Assembly (NCBI GenBank): GCA_018883305.1
Contig: VEQI01000139.1
Span: 1-8,001, forward strand
DNA length: 8,001 nucleotides
Source: Limnohabitans sp.
Lineage (GTDB): Bacteria; Pseudomonadota; Gammaproteobacteria; Burkholderiales; Burkholderiaceae_C
Direction: 5' to 3'
A model generated the notes under the pieces. The model did not search any database. It saw only the letters and a program-made list of their open reading frames with translations, and was not told the DNA's origin. Both the position numbers and the translations under genes were made by a program. The first letter of the stretch is position 1. Every line of letters begins with the position of its first letter. This document shows positions 1 through 6,260 of this stretch, piece after piece.

Positions 1-759
1 GTGCTGGGCAGTGTGCAGCCCCAGCCCATCCTGCAGCAAGGCGACGGCAGCATAGCGCTGACAGACATTGAAGCCGCCATCAAGCCCGACGATGCGCACT
101 TCGCCCGCACCCGCATGCTGGCCCTGGAAAATACCTGGGGCGGCAAGGTGCTGCCCATGCAGTACCTGGTGGAAGCCAGCACGCTGGCGCACCAGCGCGG
201 CCTCACCACCCACCTGGACGGCGCACGCTTGTTCAATGCGGCGGTGGCGCAAGCCGCGGCCGTGGGCAGCAACCCGATGACCGAGGCGCGACGCATCGCG
301 TTGTGTTTTGACAGTGTGTCGGTGTGCTTCAGCAAAGGCCTGGGCACGCCCGCGGGCTCGGCCCTGTGTGGCTCACGCGAGCTCATTGCCCGCGCGCATC
401 GCTGGCGCAAGATGGTGGGCGGCGGCATGCGACAAGCCGGCATTCTGGCGGCGGCAGCCACCCATGCACTGGACCATCACGTGCATCGCTTGTATGAGGA
501 CCATGCACGCATGCAACGTCTGGCGCGCGGTCTGCAAGGCTTGCCAGGTTTGACGTTTGAAGCGCCGCAAACCAATATTCTGTTTGTGGACCTGGTGGGT
601 CCTGCGCGTGAACGTGCCGACGACTTGGCCATCCACTTGAAACAACATGGCGTGTTGGCCAATGGCAGCACTCGGCTGCGGCTGGTCACGCACCTGGATA
701 TCAGCCAGGAAGATGTGGATCACGCCATTGCGGTGTTCCGCAGCTTCTTTGTACGTTGA
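1..759 (+). CDS. ltaE: Low-specificity L-threonine aldolase, 5'-truncated by window edge
   Basis: This PLP-dependent fold-type I lyase splits L-threonine (or allo-threonine) into glycine and acetaldehyde in the cytoplasm. The visible 252 residues hold the family signatures in order: an ENTWGGKV segment (residues 43-50), HLDGARLFNA (71-80), whose Asp73 should contact the PLP pyridine nitrogen, SVCFSKGLGTPAGS (107-120) with Lys112 as the expected Schiff-base lysine, and KMVGGGMRQAG (137-147). The family is usually about 340-350 residues, so roughly 90 N-terminal residues lie left of the window. The GTG at base 1 is only the first in-frame codon, not a real start. The stop is TGA at 757-759. The gene converges on the minus-strand aldehyde oxidoreductase operon and is not part of it. 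Family assignment is confident; exact substrate preference cannot be read from sequence. Confidence 0.93.
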   Translation: MLGSVQPQPILQQGDGSIALTDIEAAIKPDDAHFARTRMLALENTWGGKVLPMQYLVEASTLAHQRGLTTHLDGARLFNAAVAQAAAVGSNPMTEARRIALCFDSVSVCFSKGLGTPAGSALCGSRELIARAHRWRKMVGGGMRQAGILAAAATHALDHHVHRLYEDHARMQRLARGLQGLPGLTFEAPQTNILFVDLVGPARERADDLAIHLKQHGVLANGSTRLRLVTHLDISQEDVDHAIAVFRSFFVR

Positions 760-769
760 CGCTTGGCCC

Positions 770-840
770 GGTGGGTGAGCTGAAGATTTGCGCGGCGGTG
801 AGTCATTGCGAACGCAGTGATGCCACCCAACTCACCCACC
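770..840. terminator. Long imperfect hairpin between convergent genes, candidate bidirectional terminator
   Basis: A perfect 10-bp outer stem is formed by GGTGGGTGAG (770-779) and CTCACCCACC (831-840). Inside it, GGTG (797-800) can pair with CACC (824-827), and TCATTGCG (803-810) with CGCAGTGA (813-820), with one G:U pair. The whole gap between the threonine aldolase stop and the minus-strand operon could thus fold as one interrupted stem. The right arm covers the stop codon (832-834) of the last minus-strand gene. No U-tract follows on either strand, so this is not a classical intrinsic terminator. The structure is seen; the termination role is inferred from its position between convergent genes. 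Confidence 0.4.
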
Positions 841-1131
841 ACCACGCTGCATGTAAAGATCAAATCGTTTCATGAAACGGTGACGTTCATCATCGCTCAC
901 CTGATGGAAATCAAACTGCACGTGTAAACGCGGAATATGCATCAGCGCGATCACCCTGGGTGGGCCCGGCTGCCATGCGATGTGCAACTGACCGCCGGCA
1001 AGCTGCGCGTGGAGTTGATGGCCATCCAGTTGCCAAGCCACCTCGCCCATCGCCGCCGGGAGCCATCCCAGCCATTCCTGCACCGTGCATCCCATGTCCC
1101 GCTCAAAATGCGCGGGATAGCTGGACTGCAT
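832..1131 (-). CDS. Hypothetical 99-aa protein, fifth gene of the AOR operon
   Basis: I do not recognise this protein from a named family. It is a small soluble protein with no signal peptide, membrane helix or cysteine cluster (one Cys, at 15). The middle (about residues 31-77) alternates short hydrophobic and polar stretches, as in a beta-rich fold. It then has an acidic/basic helix-like segment, SDDERHRFMKRFDLYMQ (79-95), and ends in Gly-Gly-Gly. Its ATG lies 5 nt past the stop of the MoaD-like gene and is served by GGAGG (1141-1145) with a 9-nt spacer, so translation is probably coupled to that gene. Its place at the end of the operon suggests an accessory role, for example cofactor insertion or maturation, but that is inference only. 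It holds the position of aorE in Aromatoleum; I cannot confirm homology. Confidence 0.8.
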   Translation of the reverse strand: MQSSYPAHFERDMGCTVQEWLGWLPAAMGEVAWQLDGHQLHAQLAGGQLHIAWQPGPPRVIALMHIPRLHVQFDFHQVSDDERHRFMKRFDLYMQRGGG

Positions 1132-1136
1132 GACGC

Positions 1137-1145
1137 TCAGCCTCC
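1137..1145 (-). promoter_or_regulatory. Shine-Dalgarno embedded in the Gly-Gly-stop codons of the MoaD-like gene
   Basis: Read on the minus strand, the last codons of the MoaD-like gene are GGA GGC TGA. The GGAGG within them (1141-1145) is a near-perfect ribosome binding site, 9 nt before the ATG of the 99-aa gene. The functionally required diglycine tail therefore doubles as the translation signal of the next gene. The sequence is directly visible; translational coupling is inferred. Confidence 0.7.
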
Positions 1146-1391
1146 AGCAATGGGGGGCCAGATGGCCAGCACGTCACCCTCCACCAGCGAATGCGAAGCA
1201 CGCGCTTCAGGCGGGATATAGCGGCCATTCACCAGCACCAGATGCACCAGTTTGTCGGGCAACCCATAAGGCGCATACGCCTGCAACACCGTCGTACCCT
1301 CGGGCAAGGTCAGTTCGACCAGGTTGTCGCGCCGCGCGGCGTCGGGCAGGTAGTCCGTCAGCGTGGCAAAGAGCTTGAGCGTGATCTGCAT
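1137..1391 (-). CDS. aorD: MoaD/ThiS-family sulfur carrier protein
   Basis: This 84-residue beta-grasp protein resembles MoaD, the small subunit of molybdopterin synthase, which carries a thiocarboxylate on its C-terminal glycine. Visible features are the opening MQITLKLFATLTDYLP (1-16), a beta strand plus linker LVELTLPEGTTVLQ (24-37), the VLVNGRYIP strand (52-60), and the ending EGDVLAIWPPIAGG (71-84) with the diagnostic terminal Gly-Gly. Length and tail fit the family well. The chosen ATG is where homology to MoaD begins; upstream in-frame codons would overlap the preceding gene. No clear Shine-Dalgarno is seen before it. No MoaE or MoeB partner is present, so this looks like a dedicated copy for tungsten-pterin supply or handling for the neighbouring AOR rather than part of the general moa pathway; that is inferred from context. 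It starts 20 nt after the FAD-subunit stop. Confidence 0.87.
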   Translation of the reverse strand: MQITLKLFATLTDYLPDAARRDNLVELTLPEGTTVLQAYAPYGLPDKLVHLVLVNGRYIPPEARASHSLVEGDVLAIWPPIAGG

Positions 1392-1411
1392 GCAGCCAAG
1401 GATAACGGCTA

Positions 1412-2707
1412 TCAGCGACGACGTGTATCCGCCGCGCCGCTCCACTGACCCTGCCCTTGCGCACAAGCCAGATACGCTTCCATCAGCTTGGTCGGGTCTT
1501 GCAGCAGGTGGTCTTTCCAGTCACCCAGGCGGATCTGGCCTTCCACCAAGCCGCGCATCACGCCCACGTGCTCGGTCCAGCCCACGCTGTTGCAGCCCAC
1601 CATCAAGTCGCCGTCGAACTGCAAACTGAGATGTCGGCCACGTCCGCTGGCATCTTTGTCCGTCAGCTCGACGTGCTGTCCACCCGGCACCCCTTGCCAC
1701 TGGCCAAAGCTCGTGGAGATGAGGCCCAGGGTATCGAGCACGTTGATCTGTGTGACACCTTTGAGCGCGGTGGTTTGTCCCAGCATGTTGAGTGCAGCCA
1801 CACGGGCCTGCTCGGCAGCGTTGGGTTGAATGGCGCTCACGATGGTGCGACCACTGACCTTGTCAAACGCTTCCGCACAATCGCCGGCCGCAAACACACC
1901 CGCCACCGACGTTTGCAAATGTTCGTCCGTGAGAATGCCTTGCAAACAGTTGATGCCCGAGCCTTCGAGAAATTTGATGGAGGGACGAACACCGGTGGCG
2001 CTGATCACCAGATCGGCTTCGATCTTTTCGCCGGTGGACAAACGAACCGTGAGGGGCTGCCCTTTCTCACCCGGCACGATGGCTTCGACCCTCGCCCCCG
2101 TGCGCACGCGAACACCTTTGTGCTCACACCACTCCCGAATCATGCCGCCGGCCACCGGGCCCATCATGCGCGGCACCATGCGGTCGCCCATTTCCACCAC
2201 CGTCAGTTCAACACCGCGTGAGGCCAGCGCCTCCATGATGATGCAGCCAATGAAGCCCGCACCCATTTGCAGCACGCGTGCGCCAGGACGCGCCAGTTGT
2301 TGAATGGCGCGCGCATCCTCCAGCGTCCAGCAGGTGTGCACACCCGCGCTGTCGATACCGGGGATGGGCAGTTGCACCGGTTTGGATCCGGTGGCAATCA
2401 GCAGTCGATCGAATGCCAGCGTCTGGCCGTTGTCCAGCACCACGCGACGGTCGTTGGCTTGCACCGAGGTGGCGTGCGCTTGGATCTGCTCGATACGCAG
2501 TTGCTTGAAGTGGTCAGCGCCCTTGCGCAAATACGTGCCTGGCTCGCCGATGTTGCCAATCAGCAAGTAGGGAATCGCCATGCGCGAGTACGGCGGCTCG
2601 GGCTCGTCACCCACCAGGGTGATGCGGTCGTTGGGTGACTGGCGGCGCAAGGTTTCGGCCGCGATCACGCCGGCAGGCCCTGCCCCCAGGATGACATGGT
2701 GCAACAT
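1412..2707 (-). CDS. aorC: FAD/NAD(P)-binding oxidoreductase subunit of the AOR complex
   Basis: This 431-residue pyridine nucleotide-disulfide oxidoreductase-type flavoprotein is expected to pass electrons between the Fe-S/tungsten subunits and NAD(P). It has an N-terminal FAD-binding Rossmann motif GAGPAG (8-13), an LIATGSKP motif (103-110), a second dinucleotide-binding motif GAGFIG (149-154) for NAD(P)H, the ATG motif ISATGVRPS (235-243), and the second FAD motif VFAAGDCAE (271-279). The final 120 residues form the family's C-terminal interface-type domain. The CxxxxC redox disulfide of glutathione or lipoamide reductases is absent, as in NADH:ferredoxin/rubredoxin-type reductases. Only 12 nt separate it from the stop of the catalytic subunit gene, and its own ribosome site is weak, so translational coupling is likely. 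The order ferredoxin, W subunit, flavoprotein matches AorABC of Aromatoleum. Isolated from context it would be called a generic NAD(P)/FAD-dependent oxidoreductase. Confidence 0.9.
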   Translation of the reverse strand: MLHHVILGAGPAGVIAAETLRRQSPNDRITLVGDEPEPPYSRMAIPYLLIGNIGEPGTYLRKGADHFKQLRIEQIQAHATSVQANDRRVVLDNGQTLAFDRLLIATGSKPVQLPIPGIDSAGVHTCWTLEDARAIQQLARPGARVLQMGAGFIGCIIMEALASRGVELTVVEMGDRMVPRMMGPVAGGMIREWCEHKGVRVRTGARVEAIVPGEKGQPLTVRLSTGEKIEADLVISATGVRPSIKFLEGSGINCLQGILTDEHLQTSVAGVFAAGDCAEAFDKVSGRTIVSAIQPNAAEQARVAALNMLGQTTALKGVTQINVLDTLGLISTSFGQWQGVPGGQHVELTDKDASGRGRHLSLQFDGDLMVGCNSVGWTEHVGVMRGLVEGQIRLGDWKDHLLQDPTKLMEAYLACAQGQGQWSGAADTRRR

Positions 2708-2719
2708 GGCGACGTCCGA

Positions 2720-4567
2720 TCAGAGACCCAGACGCTTCTTGGTGTCTGCGGTGGGGCGGCCTTCGCTGTCCCAGCCACGCACCTCGTAGTACTTGGGCAG
2801 CATCACCGGCAACATGCTGACCTTGCCCTTGGCCGGGCCGGTCTTGGCAGCCTCGGTCAGCAGGCGCTTGGGCAGCGAGTCGTCCTTGGACGTGAAGCCC
2901 GCAGCGTTGTTGAACTCGCGCTCCATGTTCCAGATGCGCTCGCCAATTTTTTCAAGCTCTTCGGTGGTGTAGGCTTGATCGCAGGCCGCTTGCAGTTGCG
3001 GCGCCAGATCGGCCAGGCCCCAGGCGAAGGTGGTGAAGATGCACAGGCCAGACGAGTCGAAGGCCGCGGTGGCGTCCTGGAAGGCTTTGACCAGCTCGGG
3101 CTTGCCCTCATGCTCCAGCGGATCGGTCTTGACCGGGATACCCAGAATTTCGGAGGCGATGGTGTAGCCACGCAGGTGGCAGGCGCCGCGGTTGGAGGTG
3201 GCATACGCCAGGCCAATGCCCTGCACACCACGACCGTCATAGGCGGGGAACTCCTGGCCCTTGACGCTCATGCTCAGGTCGGGGTGACCATACTTGGCGG
3301 TCAGGCGCTTGGAGCCCTGGCCCACTTCTTTGCCGAAGCCGCGTCCGTTCACCGTCTCTTCAGCCAGGAAGGCCAGCGCAGCGGCGGAGCCAAACGGCGC
3401 CTCGATGCCGATCTGCTCTTTGGTGAGCACGCCCATTTCATACAGCTCCATCACGGCACCCACGGTAGCGCCGAAGCTGATGGGGTCGATGCCCTCTTCG
3501 TTGCACAGCAGGTTGGCGTATTGCAGCGCTTCCAGATCGTTCACGCCGTTGGCAGCACCCAGGGCCCAGGCGGCTTCGTATTCCAGACCGCCGGAGGCGC
3601 CCCAGTATTGCGGCTTGTTCTGGATGGTGAAGTGGTTCTGGTCCATCTTGCTGATGCGACCGCAAGCGATGGTGCAACCAAAGCAGGCCTGGTTGGTCAC
3701 CAGGTGCTTCTTGCCGTCGGTGGCACGCGGCGTGGCCATGGCTTCGGCCGAGATGTCCTTGGCGCCTTCAAACTGCACGTCGCGGTGGTTACGCGTGGGC
3801 AGCGCGCCCACTTCGTTGATCACGTTCATCAGCACCTGGGTGCCATAGGTGGGCAGGCCCTGGCCCGTCACTGCGTTGTCAGCCAATATCTTTTTCTTCT
3901 CGGCAACGGTCTGCATAAAGGCCTTGGGGTCACGTACATTGCCCACGCCCAAGGTGCCACGTACAGCAATGGCCTTGAGGTTCTTGCTGCCCATCACCGC
4001 GCCCACACCAGAGCGGCCGGCGGCACGGTGCATGTCATTCACCACGGCCGCATACAGCACATGGTTCTCACCGGCCTTGCCGATGCACGACACACGCACC
4101 AGCGGGTCTTGCAAGGATTTCTTGATGGCTTCCTCGGTGTGCCACACGCTTTGACCCCAGAGGTCGGCCGCATCACGCAGTTCGGCCACATCGTTCTGGA
4201 TGCACAGATACACGGGCTTGGGTGACTTGCCTTCAAAGATCACCATGTCCCAGCCGGCCATCTTGAGCTCGGCGCCCCAGTAACCGCCCGAGTTGGAGCA
4301 GGCAATGGCGCCGGTCAGCGGGCCTTTGGTGATGACGGTATAGCGACCACCCGTGGACGCCATGGTGCCGGTCAGCGGGCCGGTGGCCCAGATGATTTTG
4401 TTGTCGGGTGACAGCGGATCCACCTTGGGATCGATTTCGCTGATGAGGTACTTGGACCCCAGACCGCGAGAGCCGACGTAGTCGCGCGCCCATTCGCGGT
4501 TGAGAGGTTCAGAGGTGACGGTGCCTTTGGTGAGGTTGACGCGAAGGATTTTTCCAGCCCATGCCAT
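2720..4567 (-). CDS. aorB: Aldehyde:ferredoxin oxidoreductase, tungsten-pterin catalytic subunit
   Basis: This 615-residue enzyme oxidises aldehydes to carboxylic acids using a bis-pterin tungsten cofactor and one [4Fe-4S] cluster. Signatures include the N-terminal GKILRVNLTKGTV (5-17), the AOR N-domain GPLTGTMASTGGRYTVITKG (63-82), and the hallmark segment spanning 161-203 with GKAGEN, RAAGRSGVGAVMGSKNLKAI. Cluster ligands are Cys295, Cys298 and Cys302 (CFGCTIAC), with Cys509 as the likely distant fourth ligand; the spacing resembles Pyrococcus furiosus AOR. Glu329/Glu331 in GGLEYEA and His464 in ACHLRG match the regions of the known active-site Glu and His. The start is ATG with AGGAG 8 nt upstream; a longer open frame runs back to 4891 but overlaps the polyferredoxin gene out of frame and is not coding. 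The length is usual for the family (about 600-620). Substrate range cannot be read; related W-AORs accept many aliphatic and aromatic aldehydes. Confidence 0.96.
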   Translation of the reverse strand: MAWAGKILRVNLTKGTVTSEPLNREWARDYVGSRGLGSKYLISEIDPKVDPLSPDNKIIWATGPLTGTMASTGGRYTVITKGPLTGAIACSNSGGYWGAELKMAGWDMVIFEGKSPKPVYLCIQNDVAELRDAADLWGQSVWHTEEAIKKSLQDPLVRVSCIGKAGENHVLYAAVVNDMHRAAGRSGVGAVMGSKNLKAIAVRGTLGVGNVRDPKAFMQTVAEKKKILADNAVTGQGLPTYGTQVLMNVINEVGALPTRNHRDVQFEGAKDISAEAMATPRATDGKKHLVTNQACFGCTIACGRISKMDQNHFTIQNKPQYWGASGGLEYEAAWALGAANGVNDLEALQYANLLCNEEGIDPISFGATVGAVMELYEMGVLTKEQIGIEAPFGSAAALAFLAEETVNGRGFGKEVGQGSKRLTAKYGHPDLSMSVKGQEFPAYDGRGVQGIGLAYATSNRGACHLRGYTIASEILGIPVKTDPLEHEGKPELVKAFQDATAAFDSSGLCIFTTFAWGLADLAPQLQAACDQAYTTEELEKIGERIWNMEREFNNAAGFTSKDDSLPKRLLTEAAKTGPAKGKVSMLPVMLPKYYEVRGWDSEGRPTADTKKRLGL

Positions 4568-4593
4568 GATCGTTTCTCCTGTGGGGTTCTGTC

Positions 4594-5070
4594 TCAGGCG
4601 GCAGCGGGCGTGTTGCCCAGCTTGTCGGCCCATTGCTTCATGCGATCCAGACCCGTCCAGTTCGCGTCGATGTAGGTGATGGCGCCGGTGGGGCAAGCCG
4701 AGGCGCAGGCCGGGTCGCCACCGCACAGGTCGCACTTTTGCACCTTGCCGGTTTCCTGCACATAGTTGACCGTGCCGAACGGGCAGGCAATCGTGCAGAC
4801 CTTGCAGCCCACACAGGTGCTCTCGCTCACCACCTTGGCACCGGTGGCCTTGTCCACCGTGATGGCTTCCACCGGGCAGGCATGCAGACACCAGGCTTCA
4901 TCACACTGGGTGCAGGTGTAGGGCACCTTCTTGCCGGTCTGATGAAAATCGAACACCTTGATACGGGACTTGGCGGTGGCGAAGACGCCGTAGTTCTCGA
5001 AAGAACAGGCCATCTCGCACTGCAAGCACCCGGTGCACTTGTCGGCGTTGATGTGTAAGACTTTTTGCAT
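4594..5070 (-). CDS. aorA: Polyferredoxin electron-transfer subunit, four [4Fe-4S] clusters
   Basis: This 158-residue cytoplasmic ferredoxin has 16 cysteines in four groups: 12/15/18/22, 53/56/61/65, 86/89/92/96 and 113/116/122/126, enough for four [4Fe-4S] clusters in the arrangement of DmsB/HycB-type subunits. CxxC pairs with CP endings (ACPVEAI, ACPFGTV, ACPTGAI) are plain. It should carry electrons between the tungsten subunit and the FAD subunit; in Aromatoleum the equivalent protein builds filament-like stacks, which this sequence alone cannot show. There is no twin-arginine signal, so the complex is cytoplasmic. The start ATG has AGGAG 6 nt upstream (5077-5081). It is the first gene of the operon and ends 26 nt before the catalytic subunit. 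A related alternative is a YdhY-like ferredoxin of ydh clusters, but the FAD and MoaD-like neighbours favour the Aor type. Confidence 0.94.
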   Translation of the reverse strand: MQKVLHINADKCTGCLQCEMACSFENYGVFATAKSRIKVFDFHQTGKKVPYTCTQCDEAWCLHACPVEAITVDKATGAKVVSESTCVGCKVCTIACPFGTVNYVQETGKVQKCDLCGGDPACASACPTGAITYIDANWTGLDRMKQWADKLGNTPAAA

Positions 5071-5086
5071 CGTGCACTCCTGCTAC

Positions 5087-5105
5087 GGGCTCCCCCATGG
5101 AGCCC
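5087..5105 (-). promoter_or_regulatory. Leader hairpin just upstream of the AOR operon ribosome site
   Basis: A perfect 7-bp stem, GGGCTCC and GGAGCCC, with a 5-nt loop lies immediately before the polyferredoxin gene; only 5 nt separate it from the AGGAG site (5077-5081). Six of the seven pairs are G:C. If transcribed it would form a stable 5'-UTR hairpin that could affect translation or mRNA stability, or the DNA palindrome could be an operator. The pairing is seen; the function is inferred. Confidence 0.45.
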
Positions 5106-5288
5106 TCTATGAAAGACATTGCATAGGGATTCTCTGCACGGGCATCATGGGCATTTGTAGGGGTTTACCCTTGACTCACATGCGATACATCAAAGTGCCC
5201 CCACTCCGTGATGGTGGACGGAGTGAAGCCATCCGCTTGATGGGTGCTAACCACAGCGGGCGACGGGGCGTTTTGGCGTTTTGGCGGC
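5106..5288 (-). promoter_or_regulatory. Putative promoter/operator region of the AOR operon
   Basis: No convincing gene lies here, and no clean sigma70 -35/-10 pair is visible toward the operon. It holds two symmetric sites: GGGTTTACCC (5161-5170, about 90 nt before the polyferredoxin start) and an 8-bp perfect inverted repeat, CACTCCGT with ACGGAGTG, around an 8-nt spacer (5202-5225). Either could be an operator. The second could also be a hairpin after the E1 beta gene, but no U-run follows it on the minus strand, so read-through from the E1 genes into the AOR operon remains possible. Confidence 0.4.
5267..5286. repeat. Short tandem repeat, unit GGCGTTTT
   Basis: Two and a half copies of the 8-bp unit GGCGTTTT stand directly downstream of the E1 beta stop codon (TAA on the minus strand at 5289-5291). 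On the transcript this reads as spaced A-runs. No function is evident; it may simply be a slippage-derived repeat. Confidence 0.6.
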
Positions 5289-6260
5289 TTAGCGTTTCAG
5301 CAGTTGGCGAGCTGCCTGCACCGTGGCATCGACCGAAACGCGTGCTTGCGCTTCCAGCACCGGCGCATACCCCACGGGAATGCGAGGTGCACCCAAACGG
5401 CGAACGGGGATGCCAAGTTCTTCGGCAACTGTGGCCGCGATTTCAGCACCGAAACCTGCCACTTGAATGGCCTCATGGGCCACCAGCAAATGGCCCGTGC
5501 GTGCACACGACGCCAGCACCGCCTGACGGTCCCACGGCCAGAGCGTGCGCAGGTCGATCAGGTCCACCTCAATGCCCTCTTTCGCCAACGCGTCGCAGGC
5601 CTGACGACACACCTGCACCTGTCGGCTCCAGCTCACCATCGTCAGATGCTGGCCTTCACGTAAATGCGCGGCCTTGCCGAGCGGCACTTGCACCGAAGTG
5701 TCCACTTCTTCCTCGGTGCCCCAGAGCGTCTTGTGCTCCATGTAGACCACCGGATCGCCACAATGCAGCGATGCACGCAACAGACTGTAGTTGTCCTGCG
5801 GCGAAGACGGACACACCACCACCAGTCCTGGCAGGTGGGCAAACCAGGCCTCCAGCGACTGCGAATGTTGAGCCGCCGAGGCATCCCAAATGCCGATGGG
5901 CATGCGGGCCACCAACGGCACCCGCCCCTGCCCGCCAAACATGTAGCGGTTCTTGGCCGCCTGGTTGACGATTTCATCGAGTCCGCACAGCGCAAAGTCC
6001 ACCACGCGCATTTCGACCACGGGCTTCATGCCGGCCAGGGCCATGCCCACACCGCTGCCCATGATGGCAGCTTCGCTGATGGGGGTATCGATGATGCGCG
6101 CCGTACCAAACTGTTCCTGCAAGCCCTTGTACTGTCCGAAGATGCCACCACGGCCAACATCTTCACCCACCACCACCACGCGGGGGTCGACGCTCATCTC
6201 GGCCTGCAGCGCCGCCACGGCAGCCTGGCTGTAACTCATGCGTTGGCGGCTCAAAACCAT
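5289..6260 (-). CDS. Thiamine-diphosphate 2-oxoacid/acetoin dehydrogenase E1, beta subunit
   Basis: This 323-residue protein is the beta half of an alpha2beta2 E1 enzyme of the pyruvate/branched-chain/acetoin dehydrogenase class, which decarboxylates a 2-oxoacid or cleaves acetoin and hands the acyl group to a lipoyl E2. It shows the pyrimidine-binding domain GEDVGRGGIFGQYKG (32-46), DTPISEAAIMGSG (58-70) with Glu63 as the expected cofactor-activating glutamate, HSQSLEAWFAHLPGL (132-146), and the C-terminal transketolase-type domain with IDLRTLWPWD and HEAIQVAGFGAEIA. Length is normal. The ATG overlaps the end of the alpha gene by 10 nt and has GGAG 7 nt upstream, indicating coupled translation. 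An alternative ATG lies 7 codons in. No E2 or E3 gene follows; instead the AOR operon lies 218 nt downstream on the same strand. AcoB-like acetoin specificity is possible but not proven. Confidence 0.92.
   Translation of the reverse strand: MVLSRQRMSYSQAAVAALQAEMSVDPRVVVVGEDVGRGGIFGQYKGLQEQFGTARIIDTPISEAAIMGSGVGMALAGMKPVVEMRVVDFALCGLDEIVNQAAKNRYMFGGQGRVPLVARMPIGIWDASAAQHSQSLEAWFAHLPGLVVVCPSSPQDNYSLLRASLHCGDPVVYMEHKTLWGTEEEVDTSVQVPLGKAAHLREGQHLTMVSWSRQVQVCRQACDALAKEGIEVDLIDLRTLWPWDRQAVLASCARTGHLLVAHEAIQVAGFGAEIAATVAEELGIPVRRLGAPRIPVGYAPVLEAQARVSVDATVQAARQLLKR

Noticed and set aside
1457..2221. 254-residue open frame on the + strand
   Set aside because: It is antisense to the FAD subunit gene with clear motifs; the translated product is His/Arg-rich and unrecognisable.
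2696..4225. 509-residue open frame on the + strand
   Set aside because: It lies antisense to the AOR catalytic gene, has low-complexity His/Ala/Gly-rich composition and no domain; it is a by-product of GC-rich codon use.
4568..4891. In-frame N-terminal extension of the AOR catalytic subunit to 723 residues
   Set aside because: The extension overlaps the polyferredoxin gene in another frame, lacks AOR similarity, and a good AGGAG plus ATG at 4567 precedes the family N-terminus.
5202..5225. Classical intrinsic terminator after the E1 beta gene
   Set aside because: The stem is good, but on the minus strand it is followed by GGGGGCAC, not a U-run, so I list it only as an inverted repeat.
5033..5968. 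311-residue open frame on the + strand across the AOR/E1 gap
   Set aside because: It is Pro/Arg/Cys-rich without domains and runs antisense over the well-supported E1 beta gene and the operon leader.
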